Shown here one piece after another: positions 11,039 through 24,700 of a DNA stretch of 64,000 bases (positions are counted from its first letter, which is position 1; each line of letters starts with the position of its first letter). The translations under genes and the position numbers were made by a program. The DNA is from Lumbricus terrestris (lineage: Eukaryota > Annelida > Clitellata > Crassiclitellata > Lumbricidae): the NCBI GenBank assembly GCA_949752735.1, contig OX457036.1, forward strand, positions 89,905,687 to 89,969,686. Direction: 5' to 3'. Below the pieces are notes generated by a model that saw only the letters and a list, made by a program, of their open reading frames with translations, had not been told where the DNA came from and did no database searches.

Positions 11039-11830
11039 CGGATCGTCATTCAACAAATTGTTAGATATGTAATCTTCAGGCTACCACTGGCCCACTGAAA
11101 ATCAACAAAAAGTTACATTTTGATATATTGTTATACAGCATTAGATATTATCGTGCATTGTAATATTATATTACTTTTGCCGATTATTATCATAAGTATC
11201 TGGGATGATTGTGCCCTTGTAATGGCATCTGTTGTGTTGCGACGCTGTAAATATTGTCAGCTTCATCAAATAAACAGCCTCGTAAATCTAAGTATTTACA
11301 CTTGCTCTCTGAAACGTATGCATACATTTAAAGTTTAACTCTTCAAATCATTTGAGCAAGAATCAACTGCTCACAAATGAACGAGCTCTTAACGAACTTT
11401 AACAATTTGCTACTGCCCTGGTAATGTATGCATTATGCAAAATATACAAATTAACATACATAGACAAGCACATACAAACACACATGCCATCCCTACAAAA
11501 ATATTAATGTAAATACGCAAATACGTATAATTTTATACATAATATATTTGTAAACAGTTCGGCATGAAGCGAATAAAAAGCAATAGCCACATACCTAAGA
11601 CATAACGCGAAGAAAATACGGTCTCGCATAATATAGAGGGGAAAACCTGATGAGAAACGTATAGTACTAATAGCCTCTTAGAAAATGTGCCCTGCTGGGC
11701 ACTAAAAACTGAGCAAATTCTGCATTCATTTAGAATGACGATGAAACAAACCAACGACTCGATTGACTCGACTTCCCTTCTCAAATTAGGCTTATGTATA
11801 CAGCCTAATCTACGCTGCCACAGCTCCTTG

Positions 11831-12290
11831 CAACAAATCCTTCAAAAGATCAGAGCATAAGCTTATAAATTCTTTCTGGGTCAGAGCCGTTTTAAGGCAT
11901 AAGCACGTGACGCACATTGCATCGTTGGGCACATGCCTAGAGCCCCGCGCACAATACAAGGGCCACGCGGCGGCCAATAACAAAAGTTACTCTGCGAACG
12001 AACACTATAGCAGCCAAAAGAACAGTTCATGCAGTAAGCTTACGTAAATAGGCAGGTTTGGAAGAAGTATTGTGTTTTATTGTATCTATACATTTATATA
12101 GCGTCCCTCGAACAATGACTAATCAGAAACGCTCTCAGCACGAAAAACTCGGGGAAAGATATGTTTTCAAAGAACGGGAAACTGATAAGGGAAAACGAGT
12201 CACTAGTTTAGTCCCCCGTAGTGTGGGTGGAAGGTTATTACAAATGGATGGATTAACCACAGCAAACGTCCACTGTTGGACAAGAGCAGT
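11831..12290. other. Unassigned spacer
   Basis: Sequence beyond the recognisable duplication. A plus-strand frame entering the following minisatellite starts at 12058, but its first 80 codons show no family signature. Confidence 0.45.
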
Positions 12291-12297
12291 TATGGGA

Positions 12298-12537
12298 ATG
12301 AAAAGATCAAGACGCTCTGCAGAACGCATGAAAAGATCAAGACGATCTGCAGAACGCATGAAAAGATCAAAACGCTCTGCAGAACGCATGAAAAGATCAA
12401 GACGCTCTGCAGAACGCATGAAAAGATCAAGACGGTCTGCAGAACGCATGAAAAGATCAAGACGGTCTGCAGAACGCATGAAAAGATCAAGACGGTCTGC
12501 AGAACGCATGAAAAGATCAAGACGATCTGCAGAATCT
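12298..12537. repeat. 30-bp minisatellite, eight units
   Basis: Eight near-identical units starting ATGAAAAGATCAAGACGCTC. Because 30 is divisible by three, open frames run through on both strands (M-K-R-S-R-R-S-A-E-R on the plus strand). Units differ at only one or two positions, implying recent expansion. Coding is not supported. Confidence 0.93.
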
Positions 12538-12641
12538 AGTAGAAAATGCGTGAAGTGATAGGTATCCAGTGCATAGCGGTATACCATTGCGGTAGTATAT
12601 TTATAATGTAGAAAGAAACGGGAGACTGATAAAGGAAAACG

Positions 12642-12800
12642 AAGAAAAACGTTGTTTTGGGAGTCCCTTGAGAAGTGAGTTGCAGCATGCGCAAAGCGAT
12701 TGAAGGGAAGAAAGACGTTGTTTTGGGAGTCCCTTGAGAAGTGCGCAAAGCGATTGAAGGGAAGAAAGACGTTGTTTTGGGAGACCCTTGAGAAGTGAGT
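12642..12800. repeat. Three direct repeats of 55-67 bp
   Basis: The phrase ACGTTGTTTTGGGAG followed by CCCTTGAGAAGTG occurs three times, starting near 12647, 12714 and 12769, with GCGCAAAGCGATTGAAGGG between copies. Confidence 0.85.
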
Positions 12801-13318
12801 TGCAGCAGTCTAGGCGCGAACAGGCAAACGCATGAACAATACTATGATCAATATTAAATGATCAACACTAGAATCAGCTATAGTCCTAATGCATACTTTT
12901 AATTTACAAACTATACCCTTTTCTTACCAAAAATAAACGCGCATTGTGACGTCACTGAGTATATCGGCATTCTCTACGTCAGAGTGATTGTATATCATGT
13001 TGAAAGAGGTAATAATAATAATTTTCGTTTCTTCAACAATCCGATTAACAGACCACAACCGGTTAGGTAACATAATATTTCTCAAATTCTGATGTAGGCC
13101 TAATCTTATAGTTATACAACACAGGCAATTCAATAGCGTCGATGTTTTATTCATCACGGCTTCAGCCGATGAGCGTTGCACGATGATGATGATGATGATG
13201 ATGACGACGACGATGATGATGATGATGATGACGACGATGATGATGATGATGCATGTTTAGAACTAAATTCCAGGTGAGTCTGGGCGATTGCCAAGAAATG
13301 AGTCCGAGAAGAGATAAT
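12801..13318. other. Spacer with a (GAT)n/(GAC)n microsatellite
   Basis: A run of GATGAT with GACGAC interruptions occupies about 13182-13250. The remainder has no recognisable feature. Confidence 0.7.
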
Positions 13319-16070
13319 TTATGTTTTCATCTTCAGCACTGCATAGCTGTAGACATTTGGACTCGCTGAAGAGGCGTTAAGTTTGTTGAAGCTGTTGCAT
13401 AAGAGAAGACTAGTACAGTAGTCGAGACGAGAGTTTGTACTCAAGGGTATACGCGGGTATATACGGCGTGTACTCACCTCCGGGAATATATGACAGCGTA
13501 TACTCACTTCCCGAAAAGTATGGTCAGGGCTGTACTCAAGGTATACGCGGGTATACGGCGTGTACTCACCCCGGGAAAATATGACAGCGTATACTCACCT
13601 CAGCAAGACCAAGCGGGTACACGCAGGCAAAAATCGCGAATTACGAAGGTCAAAAATCATGAAAGTAGAGCGTTTACGGTGTTTGGAAGGTTTGCGGCGA
13701 AAAATTACGGCCAAAAACTTCGATGACTAAAAAAGGGTCGTCATAAATTTTTGTCCCGAAAAAGTCAATTTTTTCGGCGGCAGTGTGTACTAGGGCTGTG
13801 TACTCACATCAAAAGTTCTGAGTACACACCTGGAGTTTACTATTCCACATGCGATGGTTTTTGCAATGTCTTTTGTGAGGAAAGGTCGGATGTGTCGCAG
13901 AGCATGAGTGTGGCAATTGGTGGAGCGAACAATTTCAACAGTTTGGGAGTCCAATGAGAGAGTCGAGTCAAGTTTCACTCCGAGTATTTTAACAGTGGAT
14001 GTTATTTAAGGCTGTATTTGAGTAGGTGGGTTGGAGGTGATGATGTTTGGCGATTTGTGACCTGGTCCCAAAGACTGTGGCTTCGGTTTTTGATGGGTTT
14101 AGGAGAAGACCATTTTCCAGGAACCAACGGTTTAGCCTACAGCTTCTGCACGATTATTAATGTTATCGCAGCTGGTATTTCCAGAGGTAAGGGAGGTTAT
14201 ATAGCTGAGTGTCATCTGTATATTGGTGGTGCTGGAACCCGAAAGATTGGGTGAGGAACTTAGGAAGCTAACTGGTGATATGAACACAGAGAAAAGAAAA
14301 GGGCCAAGAACACTACCCGAGGTACTCAGTAGTCGAAGGCAGAGTGTCAGATTTAGACGAATCTAAAGTAATGAAAAAATGTCTTCCTTCGAGGAAGGAA
14401 ATAACCAGTTTGAAGCATTTCCAGTTATAAAAAAAGCTTCTTGCACACGGGCAACAAGTAATTTATTGGTCCATATATAGCATCAAAGGCAGCCGAGAAG
14501 TCCAAGATTTCGGCCGTAGGTTTGACAGGTCACATGGGTCAAGACCGTCCTTCTTAAGCAGTGGGGTGACTTGGGCAGATTTGAAATTTGTTGGAAAGAG
14601 ACCTGATTGAAAAGAGAGGTTTGCAAGGTGGGCAATAAGCGGTGCAAAAAGGTCAGGGCATGATTTGAGGATTTGAGTAGGTAAATAGTCAAGTGGTGAT
14701 GTTTTAGGCTTGAAGTTAAAAATTAACTTGAAAAGCTCCTCAGGAATTACCAGGGAAAGTTTAGACAGAGGCTGTGGAGTTGATGGCAGCTGAAAGTGAA
14801 TATCGATGTGGCGGAGAGATTCAAGGCGATCCTGGAGTGTGGACTTGATTTTATCAAGTTTATCTTGGAAGAAAGCGGCAATCTCATTGCAGCGGTCTTT
14901 TGTTATTTGAAGCGCTCGAGATTGGCAGCTGATGGTTGTTTTAGGTGGAGAAGTTCCTTTGCAATTTCCAGGTCTCCTGGGGATCACTACCTGCATAATT
15001 TAACCGTTCCTAGTAGTGATCACACCTAGATTTCCGGATTTAATAGTTTGCTTTACGGCATGCTGTACGATATAAGATACGATCTGGCTCGGTTTTCGTC
15101 CGTCTGAACCGGCGTTCAAGTCTCCGGCGGTTCTGCTCGGCTTCATTTGCTGATGCTGAAAGGTTGGAGGTTCGTGTCCTCTGGCGCTTAGCAACTTTTC
15201 TTTTAGGGGCGAGGAGGTCAAGGACGTTGGTGATGTCAGTTTGGAGTTGAGATGCGAAAGTATCAAGATCATCAAAGGAGGAGGTGAAGCATGGCGTGTA
15301 TTGAAATTGTTGAAACGTGAAACGTGCTTATGTCGAGCTTTTTGATGTTTCTGGCTGACGACCACAAGGTATCCGGCTTGTTCACTTTGGGTTGAAAAAT
15401 TTCTGTAATGAGGCAGTGGTCAGAGTGCCTGGATCCGACACTAGGATGTCCGTACAAGGTTACAAGGGTCCTCGTCCTCGTGTTGAATCAGTAGGTCGAG
15501 TAGGTTGCTTGACGACACGCTTTCACGAATCGAAGTGTTAATGCGCTGGATCATATTGTATATGAGTATAGGATGCTGGAGAGTCGGTGATCAACCGTGG
15601 ATGATGAGTTCGCAGGGCAGTTGAAATCTCCAGCGATAAGAGGATGATCTGGTGTGGTAGAGAGTTCATCGAGAAGGTCGGAAAATTAATTGAAAAAGAT
15701 ACTAGTAGTTAGGGTTGGGATTGATCTGTAGATTTCGATGAGGTTCACAGTGGTATGACCAAAGGTGGCTCGTGCACAACTGCACAGAGACGTTCATACG
15801 AAGAAACAGTTGCCAATAGATAGACGACTTTCAGATCAAGTAGTTTTCGGTAGATGAAAGCGACACTCCCGTCTTTGCGGTCGGAGCGGCAGTACTGGAG
15901 GCACTGGAAACTCTTGGGGGCAGTATCATCACTAATGGCTGGTGGATGATCGGCTCTAATTCAAGTTTCTGTAATCACGAAGATGTAGGGGGACTAGAGT
16001 TTATTTTCGAGAATTAAGCCTTTGTCATGGATGAGTTCTACCTTATTTACTGCAGATCGACAATTTATCA
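13319..16070 (-). mobile_element. Decayed APE-type LINE
   Basis: Minus-strand fragments appear in LINE order. An AP-endonuclease region has A-G-D-F-N-C-P (about 15620-15650) and S-R-H-S-D-H-C-L-I (about 15405-15435). A pre-RT/RT region at 14463-14996 has P-L-D-Y-L-P-T and V-T-P-L-L-K-K. A post-RT part reaches R-L-D-Y-C-T-S-L-L near 13410. Stops and frameshifts break it throughout. A hAT-like MITE interrupts the C-terminal part at 13437-13832. It resembles CR1/L2-type LINEs, but the clade is uncertain. Confidence 0.8.
13437..13832. mobile_element. hAT-like MITE inside the LINE, left end eroded
   Basis: The right end reads ACACACCTG, and an internal copy of the expected left end, CAGGGCTGTACTCAAGG, lies at 13525. 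An 88-bp stretch is tandemly duplicated (13437-13524 and 13525-13612). GAGTTTAC follows the right end and GAGTTTGT precedes the left, a probable 8-bp TSD with two changes. The LINE frame continues across the gap when the insert is ignored. It is related to the element at 22043-22333 (shared TATACGCGGGTATA-type and TACTCACCTC phrases). Confidence 0.75.
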
Positions 16071-17400
16071 TACCAAATTTTAAATGTTGCTAGTTAGATC
16101 CAGGGTTCAGTTCAACACCTCCTAAAAGGAGCAAAAAGACGAGTTTAGTTGAACTCTTCCAAAACAAGACAAGAATTACGTCTAGAGAGTTCGAACGGAG
16201 GCTTGAAATCAAGGTTATGTAGAGTGCGGCCGCTAATGCTGAAAATAGTAGGCCCTAGCTCTGATTTCCAGAATGGAAAAACTGTAGAGAGGGACATTTA
16301 AGCAAGACTTCGCTTTTATGACTTCCTTGACGCTCGAGTCAACAGTTCTCAGCTGGCCGGTTTGAAGAGAGTCATCTGATAAAGAATAGCAATGCAGAAA
16401 TTGTTAATAAAAAATCTGATAACATTACTTTGATGTAGCCTATAAGAGATATTCCAGAACTGAAAAAAATTACGCAAACATTTACGCTGAACACTTGAGA
16501 TTTTAAAATTTACGTCGAGGTTAGTCTAGAAAATAAACAAACAGCCATCTTGCCCGCTGGTTCCCTACTCTCTCTATGCTAATTATTAATTATAAGTAAG
16601 AGTCGGGCTAGACTAGGGCGACCACTTCTCGCCATCAAAACCGGGACACTTTTTGAAAAAGTAAGAATGATTTGTAATTCTCTGACTACAGGACAACAGG
16701 CCTACGAGGGCTAAGTGCGGGTTTATTATAAAAGGTGCAAAAATCAGATGGGCGAAATCCATATGGCGCAATCAAGTGGGCGGTAATGAATAGGCCTATA
16801 GCAAATGTTCAATAAAGCACAAAAGAAGAGAATTCGGTAGGCTAGGCCCCTAATCCTCCGAACGGCGGTCTTAAGTTCAAATAAATCTGTTGGTCGTACA
16901 GAAGTGGATTGATGAAAATAACTTTCGCTAAATAGAAGTTGGTTTGATACAAAAATCATTTTTACTGAAATGGAAGCTTGATTGATGAAAAATAATTGTT
17001 CTTTATATGGAAGTGGATGGATAAAAACAATTGTTGCTACTTAAATAGAAGCTGGATTGATGAAACGCGTTTTATCATTAGGCCTAACTACAGAAATAGG
17101 CTAGGCCTATTTGAACAGAGGAGGGCCGGGTTTGTCCAGGAAACTTAATATCCTACACCAGTGTAAAACCAGGTAAAAGGGGAGACGTTATTGTGGACGA
17201 TACCTCCGTGTATGCGCGTCACCGAAATAATTTCGAAATTAATTCGGATGAATTAAAATCTAAGTAGGTCTACCAAGAATTCTGCTACTTTCGTTTTCAT
17301 GCAGTGTTTAATCTAGGCCCCTCTGCTCTGGGGGAATTCGGGTTTAAGTCAGTAATGTTGGTTGTGGGTACAGAGTAGGCTAGTCCGCGTTGAACTTTAC
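16071..17400. other. Unassigned, with degenerate GATTGATGAAA motifs
   Basis: From about 16900 to 17065 the phrase AGAAG(C/T)(T/G)GGATTGATGAAA occurs about five times. This motif dominates 46.7-50.6 kb. No gene is seen. Confidence 0.6.
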
Positions 17401-17666
17401 GTGAGTCGTGTGGTGTGGAGATGGTGAAATCTACTGGAGAGGATGGACGGTAGACGGTTACGGCGAGGTGACGTTTGAGGAAGATATAAATTCGCGGCGT
17501 TTCGCATCAATTCTACCGAGATATCTTGACGGAGTGAATTGCATGTATATCGTGGCGACAAGGTTCGACCTGGATCGAGTCCAACTTCCATATTTCACTT
17601 TCGTCGTCATCATCATAAGCACTTGATTGCTTTGCTTTTTAGAAGATCAAATACAGTCTTCAAGTT
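17401..17666. other. Unassigned
   Basis: A 72-codon plus-strand frame (17408-17626) has no family signature and no paired exon; not called as a gene. Confidence 0.4.
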
Positions 17667-18308
17667 GCAGAACAATAATGTGAAGAGTTGAATCTGTCGA
17701 CACAGACAAGAAAATACATAATAAACATATTTAATTAATAACTCCAACTATAGGTAAATAATGACTATTGCATGGATGTTAGTCTTTATCGATGTTTTGT
17801 ATTACAATTCCAGAAAGAAAGACTGGTTCTTTTAATACAGGTGATTTAGGCCTAAGTGTAAAGCGATTACTTCTACCCGTATTTCAGGGTAGTCTTTTAA
17901 ACTATGGGCGACAATCTAAATCCTGACTTTTGAGTAGCGTTGAACACTAACTTGCATCTTTAGAGCTGACCAATGACTATACCATTGGAATTCGGTGAGA
18001 GGTGGGAGCGAGGATCGGTTGAACACGAGTCAATGTCGACTGACCGATGAGATTCTGAGAATTTCCGACGAAATTCTAAACGCATAATTATGAGCAACTT
18101 ATAAAAAAATGGAACTGTCTGGCAACTCATTTCCTATTCAACAGTTCGTCTCGCCATTGCAGTTAGTTGCTACAGGCCTATAGGCTACAATTACGATATT
18201 AATGACTAATTATTTCATGAGAGCTGAAAAGGTGTTCCAAACTGAAAGCTACCGCAACGAACGGTTTTATAAAATTAACTTTCGTTTACTATACTGTCTT
18301 TCCAGACA
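17667..18308 (+). repeat. 640-bp dispersed repeat, copy 1
   Basis: An inverted, highly similar copy lies at 35975-36642 and a direct fragment of that second copy at 36776-36905. Shared phrases include GAAGAGTTGAATCTGTCGAC, TTCAACGCTACTCAAAAGTC (as reverse complement) and GGAACTGTCTGGCAACTCA. There is no coding signature and no clear TIR. Copies 1 and 2 flank the methyltransferase-like gene in opposite orientation. Confidence 0.9.
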
Positions 18309-18924
18309 AGAAAACACGGAAAAACGAATTTTATTGAAATAAAAATAACCAAACTATCAAAACATGGCTGGCGACCATCTCATTAGGTACAACTAAAAGA
18401 CACCAGAACCGCCAATCTGTTCACTGCATAGCACAGAGGGACAGGGCGGGAAGGGCGCTTTACTGCAAGGTGGAGTTTTGCCCCACTCTCCCCTAAGCAC
18501 TTCTTTTCCAACGGTAAAAGTTATTAGACAAGGTAGGATCTCATCCAAAAGCTAGCATTTGATTGCACGTCCTAATATCAATTATCTTATATTCGTTAAA
18601 AATACACGAATATTTTTATGGTCTCAGTCTACATAGGCTAAGACCTTCTTCTCCAAAGCTGAGAGTCATTAGACGAGATAGAATTTCATCCAAACCCGCC
18701 TTAATTTATATGTTCTAATTGTACGTGTTAATATCGTGTAGTTTATATGCCTCGGAAAACAAACGAAGCATTATTTATCACGGAAACATAACCAACGAAA
18801 GACTACTTCAACAGCTCGCTAGTACAACACTTGAACATTGCCGCTAAACCCTGAATTTGCGCCCTTCGATGTAAGTCGCAGTCACTCCTTGCAGCATAAA
18901 ACTATCTGCAGAAACCATCTGTGC
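18309..18924 (-). other. 3' flank of the methyltransferase-like gene
   Basis: This follows the stop codon at 18925. A minus-strand AATAAA is present at 18335-18330, but it lies about 590 bp from the stop and its use is uncertain. Nothing else is recognised. Confidence 0.4.
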
Positions 18925-19260
18925 CTATATGACAAGTAGATGAGGATTGAAAAAGAACACTTCATGGCAACATCTTTCGGGAACTCCTGGGGGCATGAGA
19001 CTGGAGAATCTACCGCAGCAGTTGTTGTTCTGTACGTTTTTGTACAACTGGAAGCCATGCACATCGCGCAGTCGCTTCACGTAGTCGTTTATTTCGGCAT
19101 AGTCTGTTGCCGTCATGTTTTTATCTTTGTACTTAGGAGTATGTAGTTCGATGTAGAGCTGTCTGACGTTCGACAGGCTGGTTGGGTCAGAGTAGGTGAC
19201 GTCACGCAGGAATGGCCACTCCGCACCTTCAACGTCGATTTTCAGAGCGTCTATGTTGCG
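18925..19260 (-). CDS. METTL24-like: METTL24-like exon 6 (last)
   Basis: Acceptor TTTGGCAG. It encodes [15 protein letters not shown], then V-R-Q-L-Y-I-E-L-H and a C-terminus [10 protein letters not shown] with stop TAG at 18927-18925. This is the most diagnostic exon of the family. Confidence 0.9.
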   Translation of the reverse strand, partial: RNIDALKIDVEGAEWPFLRDVTYSDPTSLSNVRQLYIELHTPKYKDKNMTATDYAEINDYVKRLRDVHGFQLYKNVQNNNCCGRFSSLMPPGVPERCCHEVFFFNPHLLVI

Positions 19261-21726
19261 CTGCCAAACAGAATTAGAAATGCATGACGTCATTCATATT
19301 TACAGTTCCATCAACGTTAGAGCCCTTCGTCTAGGGCTCTAGGCCTTCTTCGTCGTCAACACATTTAGGAACCTACAGCGCAGTATCCAAGTATAAATAA
19401 ATAAACAGTAGCCTAGCCTACGTCGACTGCTAGCCTCTGCTGCTGTCAAAATGTGTCACCAATTTTAGAGTCGTCCGCCATTTTTGTAGAGAGGCGTTTA
19501 CGACGTCACAATGTATATTATGTTGTCTAGCGACGTTGTAAAGACGATCATTTCACTGCATTAACTTAAGTGTGAAGCAGCTCTGTCAAAATGGCGTCGA
19601 CCAGTAAAACTAGTCAACGGGCAGGAAAGCAAGTCGACGTACTGTTTGTTATTTATACAGTGGCAGTATCTAGACTTTCACAGGCCCTATTCATTAACGT
19701 CTGAGAGGACCTTGCCTTACTATTTCATAGAAACTGGTAGCGTGCCACCTTTTTGGCTAAAATGTCGATAGAATTATTATTGTAGGTTGACAGGAATGGC
19801 ATAGCGTACAATATATTATGTTTGGAAAGATAATTGCTAAGCCTGTGGTAGATTGCAAGCAAAATATACTTTTACAATGAGAACACGGATTCATCACAAA
19901 TCTGAGCAGCACTTAGAGGAATGCTGCATTAGGCCTAAGTTGGTTTAGTCTGTTGACGACAGGCTGAGGCTATGAATGCATGTATATAAAAGCTGCATGT
20001 AATACACTTCACGACATTTAAATAGATTAAATTGGTTAATTTGTTAAAGCACATTTTCCGTACCGGTATTGATTAGATTGCAAAAGCATTAAACTATTAA
20101 AAGTTATTAATTGAAGACTACCCAGATTGTCAACGCTAATAAAGAAATTGCACAGTATAGTGTAGTATAGAGAAAGCTAGGCTATAATTCGTGACAAAGC
20201 GCGGTTCGAAGGATTCATCGTTGATCCTTTTCAACATAGAAAAATCGTCTTTCTATCAAATAGTTTCCAACTTGTAGATTACAAAAAAGAACCGCAAAAT
20301 GATTCAACGTCTGCAGAAACCAGTTGAAGTTTCTTCTCGAGGACAATTGAATGCAAGTCTTGAAAGGCAAAACTTTCTTGTCTGAATAAGCAATATTCAC
20401 AAAAGCATGAAATAGCTTCAATTCTTCCGTACATCACCATCTTCAAGATGAGCTTTTGGTCATCAACCTAACAACTTAGCTGTCCCGCCCCATGATCCTA
20501 TGGCAACTCGACCCGGACCACCATGAACTACTCTTGCGGACAATCCTTTTGACCCAACGCAGCACTCGTGAATAAGCTGGTGCCCCGCGCTTGGCTTTCG
20601 AGTAGCGCTTTGGATATTTGGAGATTACGATTACGATTAGGAACACCCTCGTACAGCTATTCCTCTAGCTGACACTCCTCAATGAAATAAACAAGCAAAA
20701 GTATCGGCCATGTTTTCAAATAGTGCTGCTAAGTACCATTGGTCAATAGTAGGCCTATAACTATTGTCCCTTGGTGTCAGTAGGCTAATACCGTCAAGAA
20801 AAATGTTTTCATAGATTTGTCTACACCTCCGCCTTTCTCTTGTAGTCGCACATTTTGTTTTGTTTTAGTATTTGTTTTAGCTTGCAGTTCTGCGTCATCA
20901 AACTTTGTAAGGGTTTCTTTGATTAACTGATCTAATGATGCTTGAAAGCATAGCTCACATCAAAATGCTACTATTTCAGAATTTTAGTGCTTTCTTTTAC
21001 ACTTTGAAATCAGCTTAACAAACCGTTAAAAGGTTTCAGCATGAATACAAATCACATTTATGTGTTTATATGCCTGTCTTCTGCTAGACAATAATACATA
21101 AAGAAGTCAGCTGGTACTTGGTAGTGATTCAAAGGATTGCCTGACCGGTTTCAACCAAGCTTAGTGCAGTTTAGGAATTCATCTATCACTGAATTATTTA
21201 ATAGGCAGAGCATTGTACCTTTTCATGTCCCAATCTCTTCCTGATGGTCGACAGTCTCTCCAGCCTCCATCCCTTCTTGTTTGTGTAGTCACTTCCCCAC
21301 AGACCCAGATTGTGGAAGCTGACATTTGGTGCGTGCATGTGATCTTGTTTTCCAATGCTATAAAAACAGAAACATTCCATCACTGAAGCAAGGCACCTTC
21401 CCGAAATAATTACAAATTCACGAGACTATAAAAGCAGCACGTACCTTTGCTCCGTTCAGTTCAAGAAACCATAGCATCATAACCGATGTTGGTCACACCT
21501 GCGGGGTGTTCATTTTTAGACGCAGCTTAATTCGTCTTCCTTTGAAAGCGAGAAAACTGTTAAAATGCTTCAATTACATCTCGTGCTAACAATAATGATA
21601 ACGGTGCGTCTATAATTAATTATTGCCGTCGCGTTTGACGGTAGGCCTATACGCTCTGTCTGTCCGTCCTTCCGTCCATATGTATGTTTGTCTGTCTGCC
21701 TGCTTGTCTGTCTGTCTGTCTGCCTG

Positions 21727-21791
<65 letters not shown>

Positions 21792-24700
21792 TCCCATAGA
21801 CAGAACCAGATGACACGCAGACTTGTCAAGATATTCATAAATCGGCGTAATTGCAGTATCGGGAACCGTGAGGGTCGGTTAGGATCAGGATAGCGTCGTG
21901 AGGGTCGGTTAGGGATTAGTGTCGTCATTAGATAGGCCTACTGTTCGATGAATGATTATTTTCATAGGATCGAAGCACTTCCTCAGTTCGTCTTGTAATC
22001 GGCATCCCTTCCGCAGATAAGACGTTCAGAGGTTCTTATAATCAGGCTGTACACGAGGGTATATGCGGGTATACAGCGTATGCTTAGCTCCGGGGTAAAA
22101 CGGCATCATAATATACTCACCTCCCGAAAAGTAGGGTGTACGCTTGTAAAAAGCAGGGTACACCGTACACGCTACTGTGACGCTAGTAAATCAGGGCACA
22201 CGCGGCTGTTTAAGATGCATTTTGGCCAGATGACTAAAAAAAGGTCGTCAGAAATTTCGGGGTCTAACAGGTCGGGTTTTTCTCCTGGTCAGCGTGTACT
22301 CACCTCAAAATTTACCTGTAGGCTACGGCCCTGCTTATAATACTCCTTCTCAATTCAAATCTTAACAGCTACTCCTTTTAGCACGACATCGACTTTCACG
22401 TTCTTCTAAAATCTTAATCCATCGAGATGCTAATGCCTAGTTTTGCAGACACTAGCCTGATTTAAAGAGGACGGCAATTTGACGACAGGCAATCATATAG
22501 CTGACATTCAAGATCATCGTTATGGGACGAGCGTCAGTGGTTGGCCTGGCGCCAGAATACATTAGGGAACTTTGTATTCCCGTCTCCAGCCAACCAGGTC
22601 GTCGGTCTCTGCGCTCTGCGACTCGTGGGGACTTGATAGTCCCACGCTCCCGTACAGTGATGCGGACACGCCGCGCCTTCTCGTGTATTGGACCTTCATT
22701 CATTCATTCATTCGAGTATTTATATAGCGCCTCTTCAAGGAAACTACTCAGAGGCGCTCCCGACTCCAGTACGGACAAACAGAACAGTTTTTAAGTGCTT
22801 ATAGAATGTGTCAGAGAGTGATCTAGGGAACAGGCGCAGCTCAAGTGGGAGGGCATTCCATACCACTGGGCCAACCACAGAAAAAGCACGACTCTGCATG
22901 ATGGAGGTACGAGCAAATGGGACAAAGAGTACTTCCCTAACAGCCGAGCGTAGGGACCGACCAGTCCGAGCACTTAACACAGGCCGACAAAGATCGAGTA
23001 GGTAAGATGGAGCAAAACCTAGCTGGCAGCGCCATATTAAGGACGAGATTCTGTATTCGATGCGCTGACGGACTGGGAGCCAATGCAGAACCTCCAGCAT
23101 GTAATTTGTAACATGACCAAATTTGGGCAGATGACCAGTGAGGCGTGCTGCAGCGCGCAGAATACGGTCAAGAGAAGATAATCGACAAGATGGTAAACCA
23201 GCATAAAGGGATAGGCAATAGTCAAGACGAGCTGAGACAAAGGAATGTACAAGCGTAGTTGCAGCACCAGTTGAGAGAGAGCGAGCGACAGTGCGAAGCT
23301 GGCGCAGCTGATAGAAACAGGAGCGACTGAGACGATTAATGTGAGGTACAAAAGTAAGTTCCTGGTCTAGCACAACACCAAGGTCACGGACTGACGTGGA
23401 GAAAGTATAGTCGGGAAATTCAGCAGAGAGGTGAATCAGATCAAGCTTAGACAGCTGCTGCCTGGAGCCCAGCCAAATGAATTTAGTCTTAGCAGGGTTT
23501 AGTCTAAGACGGTTTGATGCCATCCATGCTCTCAGGGCAATGAGCACCTGACTCATAGCCCTAACTGTAGAGGAAGCGTTAGATGAGAGGCAATGCATGT
23601 ATGCCTGTGTGTCATCAGCGTAGAGTTGGCTAAAGGCACCATGTTCTGCAAGAAGCAGGTCGAGACCAGTGGTATAAATTATGTATAAGAGTGGACCAAG
23701 AACTGAACCCTGAGGCAAACCATATGGGGCAGGGACCCACCGAGACCTAATCGTAATCGTAATCGTAATCTCGAAACTTCTACAGCGCCCACAAAAGCCA
23801 AGTCGCGGGAACCAGCTTATTCACAGGCGCTCAATCAAAACAAAATCGATAGGCAGCGGGTCAAGTCCGGAGAGTCAGGCAGGCAGATAGATGGACGGCT
23901 AAGGTGGGTGATGTTTAGAGTTGAAGTGGCGGGGGATGTAAGGAGAAGAAGAATCAGGATAGGATTTTTGAAAGAGCAATGTTTTCAGTTTTGAGTGAAA
24001 GACCTGTGGGGAGATAGCGAGAGGTGGAGTTTTTTTGGTGAGTTCGTATGATGGGTCGGAAGTTTGCCGAAGTGCTGGCGGAAGTTTGTTCCAGAGAGGT
24101 GGAACGGCAATGGCTATGGAGCGGTTTGCGAATTTCAGTGATGAAGTGATGGGAGGGCGAAGCAGTGTAATGGAGGATGAGGAGCGTGTTGAACGAGGTG
24201 GCTGGATGGTGAACAACTGACGAAGGTAGAACGGCTGGGATGATTGAAGTGTATTGTAAGTGAGTGAGAGGACTTTGTATTCGATGCGTTCAGGTATTTT
24301 GAGCCAGTGAAGTGATTTAAGGACAGGAGTGATGTGGTGACGTTTGGGGGTTTTCGTCACTGCACGGGCGAGGGCATTCTGGATAGCTTGGAGGCGGTTA
24401 ATTTGGGTTATATCAATGTTTAGGAAGAGAGAGTTGCAGTAATCAAGTTTCGCATGAACTATGGATGTGGCTATTGTGGATGCAGTTTTAAAGTCAAGCA
24501 TAGGTCGGATTCTGCGGAGATCTCGTATGTGCATGAAACAAGTGCGGGAAAGTTGGGTTATGTGGTCGGAGAAGCTAAGATGCTGGTCAAAGATTACACC
24601 TAGGTTTCGGACAGGAGAATTTGCGGAGAAAGTGTGGTTGGAAGAAGAGTCATTGTTGAAGGAAATAGAGGGATCAGGAATTTTCTTGAGTTGCTCTCTG

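Larger units (their letters stand above)
8160..11830 (-). repeat. Segmental duplication, copy A
   Basis: Exons, introns and 5' flank in this stretch match 27520-38830 in the same orientation. Non-coding examples: GAATGCAGAAGAAAC (8190) with 27536; the phrase CTTCATCAAATAAACAG (11262) with 33140; ATTGACTCGACTTCCCTT (11762) with 38755. The two copies differ by transposon insertions: SINE in A; LINEs, hAT-like elements and about 5 kb of extra flank in B. The lower boundary near 8150 coincides with loss of similarity next to the microsatellite. Confidence 0.85.

Noticed and set aside
12058..12558. 166-codon frame with eight repeats of a ten-residue Arg/Lys/Ser-rich unit
   Set aside because: The 30-bp DNA repeat keeps several frames open on both strands. 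The unique part shows no family signature.
17408..17626. 72-codon plus-strand frame as an exon
   Set aside because: No acceptor/donor pairing with neighbours and no family motif.
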